From positions 1-51,742 of the forward strand of contig NKIK01000032.1 of NCBI GenBank assembly GCA_002256115.1: 51,742 nt of DNA. Direction: 5' to 3'. This document shows, in pieces, positions 1-9,228 of this stretch (its first letter is position 1; each line of letters opens with the position of its first letter). The position numbers were made by a program, and so were the translations under genes. The stretch comes from Burkholderiales bacterium PBB3 (GTDB taxonomy: Bacteria > Pseudomonadota > Gammaproteobacteria > Burkholderiales > Burkholderiaceae_C). The notes beneath the pieces were generated by a model. That model saw only the letters and a list, made by a program, of their open reading frames with translations, ran no database searches and was not told where the DNA came from.

Positions 1-144
1 CATAGCGAGGGCGTTCTTGATTGCGGGCAAGCTTGCGCATTTGCCTACCAATCCGCTTCAAAAGGCAAGGGCAATACCCTGATGTGGGAGTGGGCAGTGG
101 TGTGCCACCCGAAACGGAAGAGAGCCGCCGAATCGGCCATTTAG
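1..144 (+). CDS. Possible 3' end of an unrecognised gene
   Basis: Frame 1 is open from the window edge for 47 codons and ends at a TAG at 142-144. The encoded tail has three cysteines, is otherwise polar, and finishes with a basic KRKR stretch followed by AAESAI. I do not recognise a family. The last codons and the stop lie inside a copy of dispersed repeat family A, so the natural C-terminus may have been replaced by repeat sequence. The evidence is only an open frame with plausible codon use, so this could also be non-coding. Confidence 0.3.
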   Translation, partial: HSEGVLDCGQACAFAYQSASKGKGNTLMWEWAVVCHPKRKRAAESAI

Positions 145-183
145 GGCGTGGATAGTGCGGGAGCAGCTTCTTTTTTGATAGCA
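130..183 (+). repeat. Dispersed repeat family A, copy 1
   Basis: About 54 bp that shares the core GTGGATAGTGCGGGAGCAGC and the flanks AATCGGCC (left) and TTTTTTGATAGCA (right) with five other copies in the window. It contains the small palindrome GGAGCAGCTTC (GGAGCAGCTCC in other copies) followed by a T-run, which resembles a weak intrinsic terminator. The stop codon of the partial upstream frame lies in its left part. Confidence 0.85.
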
Positions 184-216
184 AGCCCAAGCACATTGCT
201 CTTTACTGCTACCTTC

Positions 217-3200
217 CTACGGGCAACCTGTATTCAATCCAGCACCGTTGTCCCGGATGGTCATCACGCTGGTGGCGGAAGCGCCCAGGCTATCAATCAC
301 GGTGTACGTCACGTCATAGGTGCCGCCCAAAATGTAGACCGGCGGTGTGGCATCCGTCACCGGGTTGATACAGCGGTTGGTACTGGTGCCCGGCAGCGTC
401 GTGACGACGCTGCCCGTCACGGTAGCCGAGCTTTTCACCAAATCGCTGGTTAGTACGCGGTAAGGTGCCGTGCCGCCGTAGATGTTGAGCGTGATGGCGC
501 TGTTCTCATTCTCACCCACCACAAAGGTACTGGGCGAAACCCGCAGCTGCGGCGTGCTCGACGTTACCGAGATAACGAAGGACGTGGTCTGGCCGAGCGC
601 ATCACGCACGGTAATGACGGACTGACCCACGTTGAGCAGGGTGGCGGTAAAGCTGCCACCATCTACACCCAGCGTGGCAGCGGACAGCGTGGCGATGCTG
701 GTGTTGTTGGAGAACATGCTGTAGGAGGGTGAGCCGCCGTGCAGGGTGAAAGTCAGCACATCCCCCACGTTGCCAGAGGCTCCACTGGGTGACGCACTCA
801 GGGCGACCGGTGAATTGGCAGACACGGTGACCAGCAGACCAACCTGAGCCCCGGTTGAATCAAAAATGGTGACACTTGCGCTGCCCACAGATAGGCCGGA
901 CACACTCAGGGTGGCCCCGGTGACGGAGACGCTGGCTACTGCGGCATTGCTGGTTTGTGCGCTGTAAGGTGGTGTGCCTCCGCCAATGGAGTAAGTGGCA
1001 GGCGCAGCCCCGGTGGATACCGTCACGCTGGCCGGACCCGCCAGGAACAACGCGGTGGGTGTGGTGCCACCCACGGTCACGCCAATCAAGACCTGGGTGC
1101 CACTGGCGTCTAGCACCAGCACCTGTGTGGTGCCTGTGCCTATGGCCGTGACAGTGAGCGTGGTGCCAGCCAGGCTTGCGGTGGCCACGGCTTCGTTGGC
1201 ACTGTTGGCTGCGTACGGGCCTTGGCCACCGGCCACGGTGTAAACACGTACATTGCCGGTTGCCAGTGTCAATGCGCTGGGCGCGTCGGTGCGCAGGGGG
1301 CTAGCCACGGTGTTGGAGCCCACTGTTACGGTGAACTCCACCTTGGCACCTACGGCGTCCAGCAAAGAAATAGTGGCAGGCCCGACCGACACGCTGCTGA
1401 CGATCAGGGTGGTGCCCGCCACCGTCGCGGTTGCATTGCCGACGTTACTGCTGCTTGCCGTGTAGGGTGCAACCCCGCCACCAATAGTGAATGTGGCCGG
1501 TGCCGCACCGCTGGCCATGGAGACGCTGCTAGGTGCAGAGGTGAACAAGGGCTGCGCCGCCGTGCTGCTAACCGTGACCGTGACGACAACCTGGGTGCCC
1601 GTGGCGTCGATCACCAAAATCTGGGCGGTGCCCGCTGCCAGTGCACTGGTGATGGTGAGGGTATTGCCCGCGATGGTGGATGCCACGAGACCGGGATTGT
1701 TGCTGCTGGTCAAATACGGCGCGGTGCCACCGCTGATGAGGTAGCTGGCAGACTGTGCCGTTCCCAATGTCAGCGCGCTGGGGGCTGTTGTGCGCAATGG
1801 CGTGATTTCTGCGGCGGACCCCACAGTCACCGCAATCTCAACCTTGGCCCCCAATGAATCGAGCACCAAAATGGTAGCGCTGCCGACCACCCCAGACGCA
1901 ATGCTGAGCGATGTGCCCGTAACGGATGCCGCTGCGACCGCCGAATTGCTGGTACTAGCCGCGTAAGGGGGCATGCCCCCGCCCACCGTAAACCTGGCAA
2001 ACCCCACAGTACTGGCCAATGTGACAGCGCTAGGCGCTGAAGTAAACAGCGGCTGGGCCGCGACAGAGCCCACCGTGACCGAAATCACCAGCTGGGTGCC
2101 GGTCGCATCGATCACCAAAATCTGGGCCGTACCGGACACTTGCCCGCCCACAATCGACAAAGTGGTGCCACTGATGCCGGAAACTGCCACCGCCGTATTG
2201 CTGCTGCTGGTTAAGTAGGGCGATACACCACCGGCAATGGCAAAAGTACCGGAGCCGCCATTGCCGAAGGTGATGGCACTGGCAGCCGTGGTGCGTAAGG
2301 GCGTGACCTGGGTGCTGCTACCGACGGTGATCGCCAACTCAATCCGGGTGCCTGCAGAGTCCAGTAAAAACACCGTGGTGCTACCCACTGCGCCGGGCGT
2401 GATGCTCAGGCCATTGCCCGCCACGCTGACCGATGCGACGGATGCATTGCTGCTGCTGGCCGCATACGGCGCAACGCCGCCAGCCAGGGTGTAAGCGCCG
2501 CTGGCTGCGCCAGACAGAAAGGTGATGCTGCTGGGTGCCGTAGTCCTAAACGGCGAAACCTCCGCCGTGGAGCCCACGGTCAACGCAATCTCGACCTTGG
2601 CCCCCAATGAGTCGAGCACCAAAATCGTGGCACTGCCCACTGCGCCCGCTGAAATATTCAGTGTGGTACCCGACATGGACGCAGACGCGACCGCCGTATT
2701 GCTGCTGCTGGCCGCGTAAGACGGCATGCCCCCGCCCACCACAAAGCTGGCGAAACCGCCACCGCTGGACAGGGTCACCGTGTTGGGGGCCGAGGTGAAT
2801 AGCGCCTGTGCGGCGACCGAACCCACCGTGACCGATATCACGACCTGGGTACCCGCCGCATCAATCACCAAAACTTGGGCCGTGCCCGCGACTTGGCCGC
2901 CCACGATGGACAGGGTCGTGCCGCTAATGCCAGTGGATGCCACCGCCGTATTGCTGCTGCTGGTGACATAGGGGGCGACACCGCCTGCTATGGAATACGT
3001 ACCCGAACCGCCGTTACCCAGTGTGATGGCACTGGCTGCTGTGGTGCGCAAAGCTGACACCTGCGTGCTGCTGCCCACGGTGATAGCGACTTCGATTTTG
3101 GTACCGGCAGAGTCGATGACCAACACCGTGGCGCTGCCCACCAGGCCGGGCGCGATGGTGAACGCCTTGCCAGAAACCGATACGGAGGCGACGGCGGCAT

Positions 3201-3426
3201 TGCTGCTGCTGGCGGCATAGGGTGCTACCCCGCCTGAGATGGTGTAAGCGCCACTGGCTGCACCCGACAGAAATGTGACGCTGCTGGGCGCGGTGGTGAA
3301 CAGGGTTGTTGGCGCGGGTGGGGTGGTGGGCGTCTGCGCCGCGATTTGGTCACGGTTGCTGGCACCACCGCAGGCTTGCAACAAAGTGATGGCGAAGACG
3401 AGGAATAAACCGGACAGATGCCGCAT
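217..3426 (-). CDS. Secreted lipoprotein of twelve Ig-like (Big-type) repeats
   Basis: A 1069-residue protein with a lipoprotein signal: hydrophobic segment at residues 5-17, then LLQAC with the lipidation cysteine at 19, so membrane anchoring is predicted. After a Thr/Pro-rich linker (about 30-41) come twelve tandem modules of 82-85 residues (the last about 109). Typical elements are a GGVAPY turn, S-SSN-AVAS, SGTTLSI and ILVID--GT--VI-VTVGS, giving a beta-sandwich pattern like bacterial Ig-like domains. Modules 1-3 (42-291) and 4-6 (292-542) are close copies of one another, so a three-module unit was duplicated. The last module has two cysteines that could form a disulfide. No catalytic domain is visible. 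A surface or adhesion role is an inference from architecture. It is transcribed alone, away from comM's 3' end. Confidence 0.85.
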   Translation of the reverse strand: MRHLSGLFLVFAITLLQACGGASNRDQIAAQTPTTPPAPTTLFTTAPSSVTFLSGAASGAYTISGGVAPYAASSSNAAVASVSVSGKAFTIAPGLVGSATVLVIDSAGTKIEVAITVGSSTQVSALRTTAASAITLGNGGSGTYSIAGGVAPYVTSSSNTAVASTGISGTTLSIVGGQVAGTAQVLVIDAAGTQVVISVTVGSVAAQALFTSAPNTVTLSSGGGFASFVVGGGMPSYAASSSNTAVASASMSGTTLNISAGAVGSATILVLDSLGAKVEIALTVGSTAEVSPFRTTAPSSITFLSGAASGAYTLAGGVAPYAASSSNASVASVSVAGNGLSITPGAVGSTTVFLLDSAGTRIELAITVGSSTQVTPLRTTAASAITFGNGGSGTFAIAGGVSPYLTSSSNTAVAVSGISGTTLSIVGGQVSGTAQILVIDATGTQLVISVTVGSVAAQPLFTSAPSAVTLASTVGFARFTVGGGMPPYAASTSNSAVAAASVTGTSLSIASGVVGSATILVLDSLGAKVEIAVTVGSAAEITPLRTTAPSALTLGTAQSASYLISGGTAPYLTSSNNPGLVASTIAGNTLTITSALAAGTAQILVIDATGTQVVVTVTVSSTAAQPLFTSAPSSVSMASGAAPATFTIGGGVAPYTASSSNVGNATATVAGTTLIVSSVSVGPATISLLDAVGAKVEFTVTVGSNTVASPLRTDAPSALTLATGNVRVYTVAGGQGPYAANSANEAVATASLAGTTLTVTAIGTGTTQVLVLDASGTQVLIGVTVGGTTPTALFLAGPASVTVSTGAAPATYSIGGGTPPYSAQTSNAAVASVSVTGATLSVSGLSVGSASVTIFDSTGAQVGLLVTVSANSPVALSASPSGASGNVGDVLTFTLHGGSPSYSMFSNNTSIATLSAATLGVDGGSFTATLLNVGQSVITVRDALGQTTSFVISVTSSTPQLRVSPSTFVVGENENSAITLNIYGGTAPYRVLTSDLVKSSATVTGSVVTTLPGTSTNRCINPVTDATPPVYILGGTYDVTYTVIDSLGASATSVMTIRDNGAGLNTGCP
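1801..3303 (-). repeat. Tandem duplication of a 750-bp three-module unit
   Basis: Within the lipoprotein gene, 2554-3303 (modules 1-3) and 1801-2553 (modules 4-6) encode near-identical 250- and 251-residue blocks. Module 1 matches 4 (TFLSGAASGAY), 2 matches 5 (GISGTTLSIVGGQV) and 3 matches 6 (SATILVLDSLGAKVEI) better than neighbours match each other. This supports a recent unit duplication on top of older single-module expansion. Confidence 0.8.
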
Positions 3427-3525
3427 GCGCGCTCCAGAGAACTAATTCCGCCCATTCTAGTTGGCGCACCTGGTGTGCGGCACTTATGTTGGGTGCCTTG
3501 CGAGGCAGGTATTCGTTGGTGGCGA

Positions 3526-5082
3526 CTACAAGGGCTTTTGCAGGGTTCTGCGGTACTGCATGGCTTCCGCCAAATGGCTCACCTGGGTGGTCTCGGCCCC
3601 TGCCAAATCTGCAATGGTGCGTGCTACCTTCAGGGCGCGGTGGGTGCCGCGCGCTGACCAGCCCAAGCGCGCCGCTGCCACATTCAAAAATTTGACGGCG
3701 CTATCGTCGAGCTGTACGTACTGGTCGATCTCCTGACCCTGCAGCGCCAGGTTGCTCTTGCCCTGGCGGGCGAAGGCGCGGTCCCGTGCGGCGGTGGCGC
3801 GTTCGCGGATAGCGGTGCTGCCTTCGCCCGCAGGGGCTTGCAGCAAGTCGGTGCTGGGCAGGGCGGGTACTTCCACATGCAGGTCAATGCGGTCCATCAG
3901 TGGGCCACTGAGCTTGCTTTGGTAGCGGGCCACTTGGTCGGGCGTGCAGCGGCAGGCGTGGCTGGCAGAGCCCAGGTAACCACAGGGGCAAGGGTTCATG
4001 GCACCAATGAGCTGGAAGCGGGCCGGGAATTCCGAACGCTGGGCTGCGCGCGATATGGTGATGGTGCCGGTCTCCAGCGGCTCGCGCAGGGCTTCCAGGG
4101 CCGCCCTCGGGAACTCGGGCATTTCGTCCAAAAAAAGAACCCCATGGTGGGCCAAAGAGATTTCTCCCGGACGCGGTGGCGACCCGCCGCCCACCATGGC
4201 CACCGCACTGGCCGAATGGTGCGGGCTGCAGGTCGGGCGTTGCCCCCACTGTTGCATAGCAAACCTCCCGCTCAGGCTGGCAATGGCGGCGCTTTGCAGG
4301 GCTTCGTCACTCGACATGGCGGGCAGCAAACCAGCAAAACGGTGCGCCAACATGGACTTGCCCGAACCCGGTGGCCCGCTAAGCAAGACGCTGTGGCCGC
4401 CTGCGGCGGCTATCTCTAAAACGCGCTTGGCACCGGCTTGGCCTTTAACATCGGCCATGTCAGCCAGCTGACGCATCTGTACGGCGGGGGTGAACTCCAG
4501 GCGTGCCCAGCCGTCAGGGTCGGCCACTGCGCCTATGTCATCGGCACCGGGTGCAGTTGCCCCGGCAGGCAAAAACTGGCGCACCACATCCAGTAGATGC
4601 CGCGCCCGGTAGACCTGGGCACCGGGAACCAGAGCGGCTTCTTCGGCACTGCCGGGTGGCAGCACCAGTTTGGTAGCGCCCAGATTGGATTGGAGCGTGA
4701 GTGCCGTGGCCAGCGCACCGCGCACGGGTCGCAACTCCCCTGACAAAGACAATTCGCCTGCAAATTCAAAGCCCGCGAGCCGTGCGTTATCGATCTGGCC
4801 ACTGGCCGCCAAAATGCCCATAGCAATGGGCAAATCCAGTCGGCCAGAGTCTTTGGGCAAGTCTGCCGGGGCCAGATTGACCGTGATGCGCTGGTTGTTG
4901 GGGAAAACGAGGCCGGAGTTTTGGATGGCGCAGCGCACGCGTTCGCGCGCTTCTTTCACTTCAATATCGGCCAAGCCCACCAAGGTAAAGCTCGGAAGCC
5001 CATTGGCCAGGTGGACTTCGACGGTGACTTGCGCGGCCTGCAGGCCCAGCAGTGCCCGGCTCTGCACCAAAGATAAGCTCAT
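3526..5082 (-). CDS. comM: ComM/YifB-family AAA+ ATPase (Mg-chelatase-like)
   Basis: 518 residues from the chosen start. The longest frame begins 14 codons earlier, but the ATG at 5082 gives the usual family start (MSLSLVQSRAL) and has GGGAG six to ten bases upstream. The N-terminal domain (about 1-170) is the ChlI/Lon-protease-like fold with the NLAPADLPKDSGRLDLPIA signature. The AAA+ core has Walker A GPPGSGKS at 236-243 and Walker B GVLFLDEMPEF, followed by the NPCPCGY cysteine-rich element and a C-terminal Mg-chelatase domain. In the family, ComM is a hexameric helicase that promotes branch migration when transformed DNA is integrated. No other competence genes are in view. Length is normal. 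Confidence 0.93.
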   Translation of the reverse strand: MSLSLVQSRALLGLQAAQVTVEVHLANGLPSFTLVGLADIEVKEARERVRCAIQNSGLVFPNNQRITVNLAPADLPKDSGRLDLPIAMGILAASGQIDNARLAGFEFAGELSLSGELRPVRGALATALTLQSNLGATKLVLPPGSAEEAALVPGAQVYRARHLLDVVRQFLPAGATAPGADDIGAVADPDGWARLEFTPAVQMRQLADMADVKGQAGAKRVLEIAAAGGHSVLLSGPPGSGKSMLAHRFAGLLPAMSSDEALQSAAIASLSGRFAMQQWGQRPTCSPHHSASAVAMVGGGSPPRPGEISLAHHGVLFLDEMPEFPRAALEALREPLETGTITISRAAQRSEFPARFQLIGAMNPCPCGYLGSASHACRCTPDQVARYQSKLSGPLMDRIDLHVEVPALPSTDLLQAPAGEGSTAIRERATAARDRAFARQGKSNLALQGQEIDQYVQLDDSAVKFLNVAAARLGWSARGTHRALKVARTIADLAGAETTQVSHLAEAMQYRRTLQKPL

Positions 5083-5132
5083 TTGTACTTCTCCCAAAAT
5101 GGTGCGCCGCATGACAGTGCACAAACCTAGAT

Positions 5133-5149
5133 CGCACCAACCCAGTGCA
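5133..5149. promoter_or_regulatory. Possible NtrC binding site upstream of glnK
   Basis: The 17-bp sequence CGCACCAACCCAGTGCA follows the NtrC pattern TGCACYA-N3-TGGTGCA with three mismatches. It lies about 80-97 bp upstream of the sigma-54 promoter, a normal enhancer distance. A second half site TGGTGCA is at 5193-5199. Assignment rests on pattern match and on the nitrogen-control genes downstream. Confidence 0.5.
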
Positions 5150-5228
5150 TACTGTATTTTTATCCAGCTATATTAACGCATGCTGTGTGGTTTGGTGCAC
5201 TGTGCGATGTCCCTTTTAAATCTAGGGG

Positions 5229-5245
5229 CTGGCACGGACCGTGCT
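5229..5245 (+). promoter_or_regulatory. Sigma-54 promoter of glnK-amtB
   Basis: CTGGCACG-N4-GTGCT matches the RpoN consensus TGGCACG-N4-TTGC with one substitution and the required GG/GC spacing (GG at 5231-5232, GC at 5243-5244). Transcription would start near 5256, leaving a leader of about 77 bases before glnK. Position in front of glnK-amtB is typical of NtrC/RpoN nitrogen control. Confidence 0.8.
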
Positions 5246-5323
5246 TTTGACCTTCTATCTCCGGGCTCGTTGGAGATGTGAGCTGCCCGGTCCGGTGTCG
5301 GCAACCCCCTGTTTATTAGCTAA

Positions 5324-5671
<348 letters not shown>

Positions 5672-5682
5672 TTGGAAGCACC

Positions 5683-7227
5683 ATGAAAAAACTACTCATC
5701 TCTCTCGCCCTCGGTTGGGGCATGTTGACCGCTGGTTCGCTAGCACTGGCTCAAACCCCTGCGGCACCCGCCCCTGTGGCAGCCGCTTCTGCTGAAGCGA
5801 AGCCCGCCGATGCAGCGCCCACTGCCGCAACCGCGGTAGCTGCAGCTGTAGCACCCGCTGCAGCAGCTTCGGCGCCTGCAGCGCCCGCACCAGTTCCTAA
5901 CAAGGGTGACACCGCGTGGATGATGGTCTCCACACTGCTGGTGATCTTGATGACAGTACCTGGTTTAGCACTGTTTTACGGAGGCTTGGTGCGCAGCAAG
6001 AATATGCTGTCTGTATTGATGCAAGTCATGGTCACGTTCTCCTTGATCGTGGTGCTGTGGTTTATCTACGGCTACAGTTTGGCGTTCACTGAGGGCAATG
6101 CGTTCATCGGTGGCTTCGATCGGCTATTCATGGCGGGCATCTGGGACAACGTCGCAGGTACTTTCGCCACTGGTGCAACCTTCAGCAAGGGTGTGCCCAT
6201 GTACGAAATCGTGTTCGCCGCATTCCAGGCAACATTTGCTGGAATTACTTGCTGCCTGATCGTGGGTTCGTTCGCTGAGCGTATCAAGTTCTCGGCTGCG
6301 TTGGCTTTCATGGTTCTGTGGTTCACATTCAGCTACGCTCCTATCGCGCACATGGTTTGGTTCTGGATGGGACCTGACGCTTATGCCTCCAAGGAAGTGG
6401 CTGACGCTATGAATGGCAAAGCTGGATTGTTGTGGCAGTGGGGCGCGCTGGACTTTGCGGGCGGCACAGTGGTGCATATCAACGCGGCGGTGGCCGGTAT
6501 CGTCGGTGCCTTCATGGTCGGCAAGCGCATTGGCTATGGCAAAGAAGCTATGGCCCCTCACAGCCTGACTTTGACTATGGTCGGTGCATCCTTGCTGTGG
6601 GTGGGTTGGTTTGGTTTCAACGCAGGTTCCGCGCTGGAAGCGAACGGCTTCGCAGCTTTGGCTTTCATCAACACCTTCGGCGCGACGGCTGCAGCGGTGT
6701 TGACCTGGTGCATCGGCGAGGCCCTGATGAAGGGTAAAGCCTCCATGTTGGGCGCTGCTTCAGGTGCTGTTGCGGGTCTGGTCGCCATTACACCGGCTGC
6801 GGGTAACGTCGGAGTTGGCGGCGCGTTGATCATTGGCTTGCTGTCTGGCTTTGCCGGTCTGTGGGGCGTGACGGGCTTGAAGAAGCTGCTGGGTGCCGAT
6901 GACACATTGGATGTGTTTGGCGTGCACGGTGTCTGCGGTATCTTGGGTGCCCTGCTGACTGGCGTGTTCGCATCGCCATCTCTGGGGGGTCCTAGCGCCA
7001 TGGGCGATTGGGTGACAGCCACCATGATGACCCCAGCCGAATACTCCATCAGCGCGCAAGTACTGATTCAGGCCAAGGCAGTCGGCGTGACCATTATCTG
7101 GTCGGGTCTGGTGTCCGTCATTGCCTACTTTATTGTGGACAAGACCATCGGTCTGCGCGTCAGCGAAGAAGACGAGCGCGAAGGTCTGGACATCACTTCC
7201 CACGGCGAGACTGCTTACAACCGTTAA
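5683..7227 (+). CDS. amtB: Ammonium transporter AmtB
   Basis: 514 residues from the ATG at 5683; an in-frame GTG at 5668 overlaps the glnK stop and is less likely. Residues 1-24 are a cleavable signal peptide (ALAQT). An Ala/Pro-rich periplasmic extension follows (about 25-72), as in other betaproteobacterial Amt proteins. Then come eleven membrane helices. The twin pore histidines are visible as His265 (GGTVVHINA) and His415 (FGVHGVCGILG). The protein conducts ammonium/ammonia across the inner membrane and is gated by GlnK, encoded directly upstream and probably on the same transcript. An intrinsic terminator follows at 7291. Confidence 0.96.
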   Translation: MKKLLISLALGWGMLTAGSLALAQTPAAPAPVAAASAEAKPADAAPTAATAVAAAVAPAAAASAPAAPAPVPNKGDTAWMMVSTLLVILMTVPGLALFYGGLVRSKNMLSVLMQVMVTFSLIVVLWFIYGYSLAFTEGNAFIGGFDRLFMAGIWDNVAGTFATGATFSKGVPMYEIVFAAFQATFAGITCCLIVGSFAERIKFSAALAFMVLWFTFSYAPIAHMVWFWMGPDAYASKEVADAMNGKAGLLWQWGALDFAGGTVVHINAAVAGIVGAFMVGKRIGYGKEAMAPHSLTLTMVGASLLWVGWFGFNAGSALEANGFAALAFINTFGATAAAVLTWCIGEALMKGKASMLGAASGAVAGLVAITPAAGNVGVGGALIIGLLSGFAGLWGVTGLKKLLGADDTLDVFGVHGVCGILGALLTGVFASPSLGGPSAMGDWVTATMMTPAEYSISAQVLIQAKAVGVTIIWSGLVSVIAYFIVDKTIGLRVSEEDEREGLDITSHGETAYNR

Positions 7228-7290
7228 GCATGCCAGGGCCGCCTGCGCGCGGCCCGCCTTATCTCTGCTGGCCCAACCTCTGGGCACTCA

Positions 7291-7324
7291 GCCCGACAGA
7301 ACTTTGCGTCTGTCGGGCTTTTTT
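7291..7324 (+). terminator. Intrinsic terminator after amtB
   Basis: Ten-base perfect arms GCCCGACAGA and TCTGTCGGGC with an eight-base loop, followed by six T residues. It lies 64 bases after the amtB stop and ends the glnK-amtB unit. Confidence 0.9.
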
Positions 7325-7375
7325 GCAGGCCTCCATGCCTGACAATCCCCCGCTACTAACACCGGAACCCTGTTC

Positions 7376-8236
7376 ATGTCTTTGACTCTGCGCTGTGCAT
7401 CACTGGTTTGCGAACTCAAACCCGAACTCGGGGGCTGCATTGCCGGCCTGTGGTCCGACGGCATCGCCGTGCTGCAGTCCACACCTGCCGACCAATTGCA
7501 GTCAGTCCGCCAGGCGGCCAGCTACCCCTTGGTGCCTTATTCCAATCGCATTGCGCAGGCCCTGTTCAGTTGGCAGGGGCAGACCTATCCCTTGGTCAAA
7601 AACTGGCAACCCGACCCCCATTCGATCCATGGCGTGGGCTGGGAGCGGCCTTGGGTTGTCGTGTCGCAAGACGCTGCCTCAGCCCAACTGGTCTATCGCC
7701 ACGCGGGGGACACGTCTTGGCCCTTTGCCTTTGAAGCCACACAAGCGATTGCGCTCAGTGCCGATGCGCTGAGCCTGCGCATGGACATTCGCAATCTGGA
7801 AGACCACGCCGTGCCGGTGGGGCTGGGTTGGCATCCTTTCTTTGCCAAGCGCCCCGGCAGCCGCGTGGTGTTTGAAGCCACAGGCCGGTGGGAAGCCGGT
7901 GTGGCGGATCCCTTGCCTACCCACAGGCTGGCGTCGTCCGGGCTGGATGCGCAGGTGGCGGACTTGGTGGTAGACCATTGCTTTGACGGCTGGTCGGGCG
8001 TGGTGAAACTGACCGACGATGCGTTGGCGATTCGCATCAGTTCCAGCTTGCGCCATCTGGTGGTCTACACCTTGCCGTCGCGCCCAGACATCGCCATTGA
8101 GCCCGTCAGCCACGTCAACAATGCCATGGGGCAGTGGCCCGGCGGCCAGCAAGACCTGGCCGCATTGGGCGTGGTCACGCTGCAGCCGGGCGAACAATTT
8201 TCTAGCGCCATGCGCATCGACATTCAACACCATTGA
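7376..8236 (+). CDS. Aldose 1-epimerase family protein
   Basis: 286 residues with the galactose-mutarotase beta-sandwich signatures: PYSNRIA at 54-60, HGVGWERPW around His85, GWHPFF with His153, and the catalytic glutamate in IEPVSHVNNA (Glu242). The family interconverts alpha and beta anomers of aldoses; the exact sugar cannot be read from sequence. It is shorter than E. coli GalM and belongs to the YeaD/GalM-like group. The stop is 14 bases before an SMP-30 lactonase gene in the same direction, so the pair probably acts in one oxidative sugar pathway (anomer supply and lactone hydrolysis). No dehydrogenase is adjacent. The start fits the alignment. Confidence 0.88.
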   Translation: MSLTLRCASLVCELKPELGGCIAGLWSDGIAVLQSTPADQLQSVRQAASYPLVPYSNRIAQALFSWQGQTYPLVKNWQPDPHSIHGVGWERPWVVVSQDAASAQLVYRHAGDTSWPFAFEATQAIALSADALSLRMDIRNLEDHAVPVGLGWHPFFAKRPGSRVVFEATGRWEAGVADPLPTHRLASSGLDAQVADLVVDHCFDGWSGVVKLTDDALAIRISSSLRHLVVYTLPSRPDIAIEPVSHVNNAMGQWPGGQQDLAALGVVTLQPGEQFSSAMRIDIQHH

Positions 8237-8250
8237 CAGGAGAGACCCGA

Positions 8251-9162
8251 ATGAACTGGACCGCCGTTGGCCCCGATACGTATTTGCTGGGGGAGTCCCC
8301 TTTTTGGCATCCGCATGAGCAAACCCTGTACTGGGTCGATATTCCGGGCAAAAAAATACTCCGCGCCAATGTCTACATGGGGACGGTACAGACCTGGGAT
8401 ATGCCCAGTGAGCCCGGTTGCATTGCCCCGGCGGTGGGCGGCGGGCTGGTGGTGGCCATGCGCCATGGTGTCTTTCGGGCACCGGAGTGGGGCGGCGAAC
8501 TCATCCCTTTGGTGACCTTGCCGTATGACACCGCGGCCGTGCGCGCCAACGATGGCAAGTGCGATGCGCTGGGGCGGTTTTGGGTCGGCACGATAGACGA
8601 ACCCAAGGCCAACCGCGCCGCCGCGCTGTTCTCCATTGATTGCCGCCAGGGCAGCCCCGTCGTCACCCTCCATGCCCAAGATGCCCTGACCAGCAATGGT
8701 TTGGCCTGGGGCCTGGACGGCCGCACCCTGTACTGGGCCGATACGCCCGACCACACGGTGTACGCGTGGGACTACGACCTGCAAGACAACGTGGTGGCAC
8801 GTCGGCGTGTTTTCAAAAACTTTGCGCGCCGCAAAGACGACTGGACCTACCAGGACACCAGCTACCAAGGGCGGCCCGACGGTGCCGCAGTGGATGCAGA
8901 GGGCAACTACTACGTGGCGATGTTTGAGGGGCGGCGCATTTGTAAATTTGCCCCCGATGGCAGCCTGCTGGCAGAAATTACGACGCCCGCGCAATGCCCC
9001 ACCATGCTGTGCTTTGGCGGCGAGGACCTCAAGACCCTGTATGTGACCACGGCCCGCTACAAACGTGGCGCATCCGAGCTGGCTGATTTTCCGCAGTCCG
9101 GCGCGGTGTTTTCTACGCGGGTGGATGTGCCGGGCTTACCGGTCAACTTCTTCGTCGGATAA
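8251..9162 (+). CDS. SMP-30/gluconolactonase family lactonase
   Basis: 303 residues. ATG 8251 follows AGGAGAG; the longer frame would need a TTG inside the upstream gene's stop region. The six-bladed propeller motifs include the metal ligands: Glu15 (LGESPFWH), Asn100 (VRANDGKCDALGRFWVGT), Asn149 (LTSNGLAW) and Asp210 (GRPDGAAVD). Enzymes of this family hydrolyse sugar lactones (glucono-, arabinono- or xylonolactone) using a divalent metal. Specificity is undetermined. Likely co-transcribed with the upstream epimerase. Confidence 0.9.
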   Translation: MNWTAVGPDTYLLGESPFWHPHEQTLYWVDIPGKKILRANVYMGTVQTWDMPSEPGCIAPAVGGGLVVAMRHGVFRAPEWGGELIPLVTLPYDTAAVRANDGKCDALGRFWVGTIDEPKANRAAALFSIDCRQGSPVVTLHAQDALTSNGLAWGLDGRTLYWADTPDHTVYAWDYDLQDNVVARRRVFKNFARRKDDWTYQDTSYQGRPDGAAVDAEGNYYVAMFEGRRICKFAPDGSLLAEITTPAQCPTMLCFGGEDLKTLYVTTARYKRGASELADFPQSGAVFSTRVDVPGLPVNFFVG

Positions 9163-9228
9163 TTTTTTGCGGCTGCGGGTTTCAAAAAATTCACGCAGCA
9201 CCCCGCGCCCGTCCACTACATTGCAGCC

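Noticed and set aside
957..2971. Many plus-strand frames across the lipoprotein gene
   Set aside because: They are periodic shadows of the repeated coding sequence on the minus strand and recur at the module spacing.
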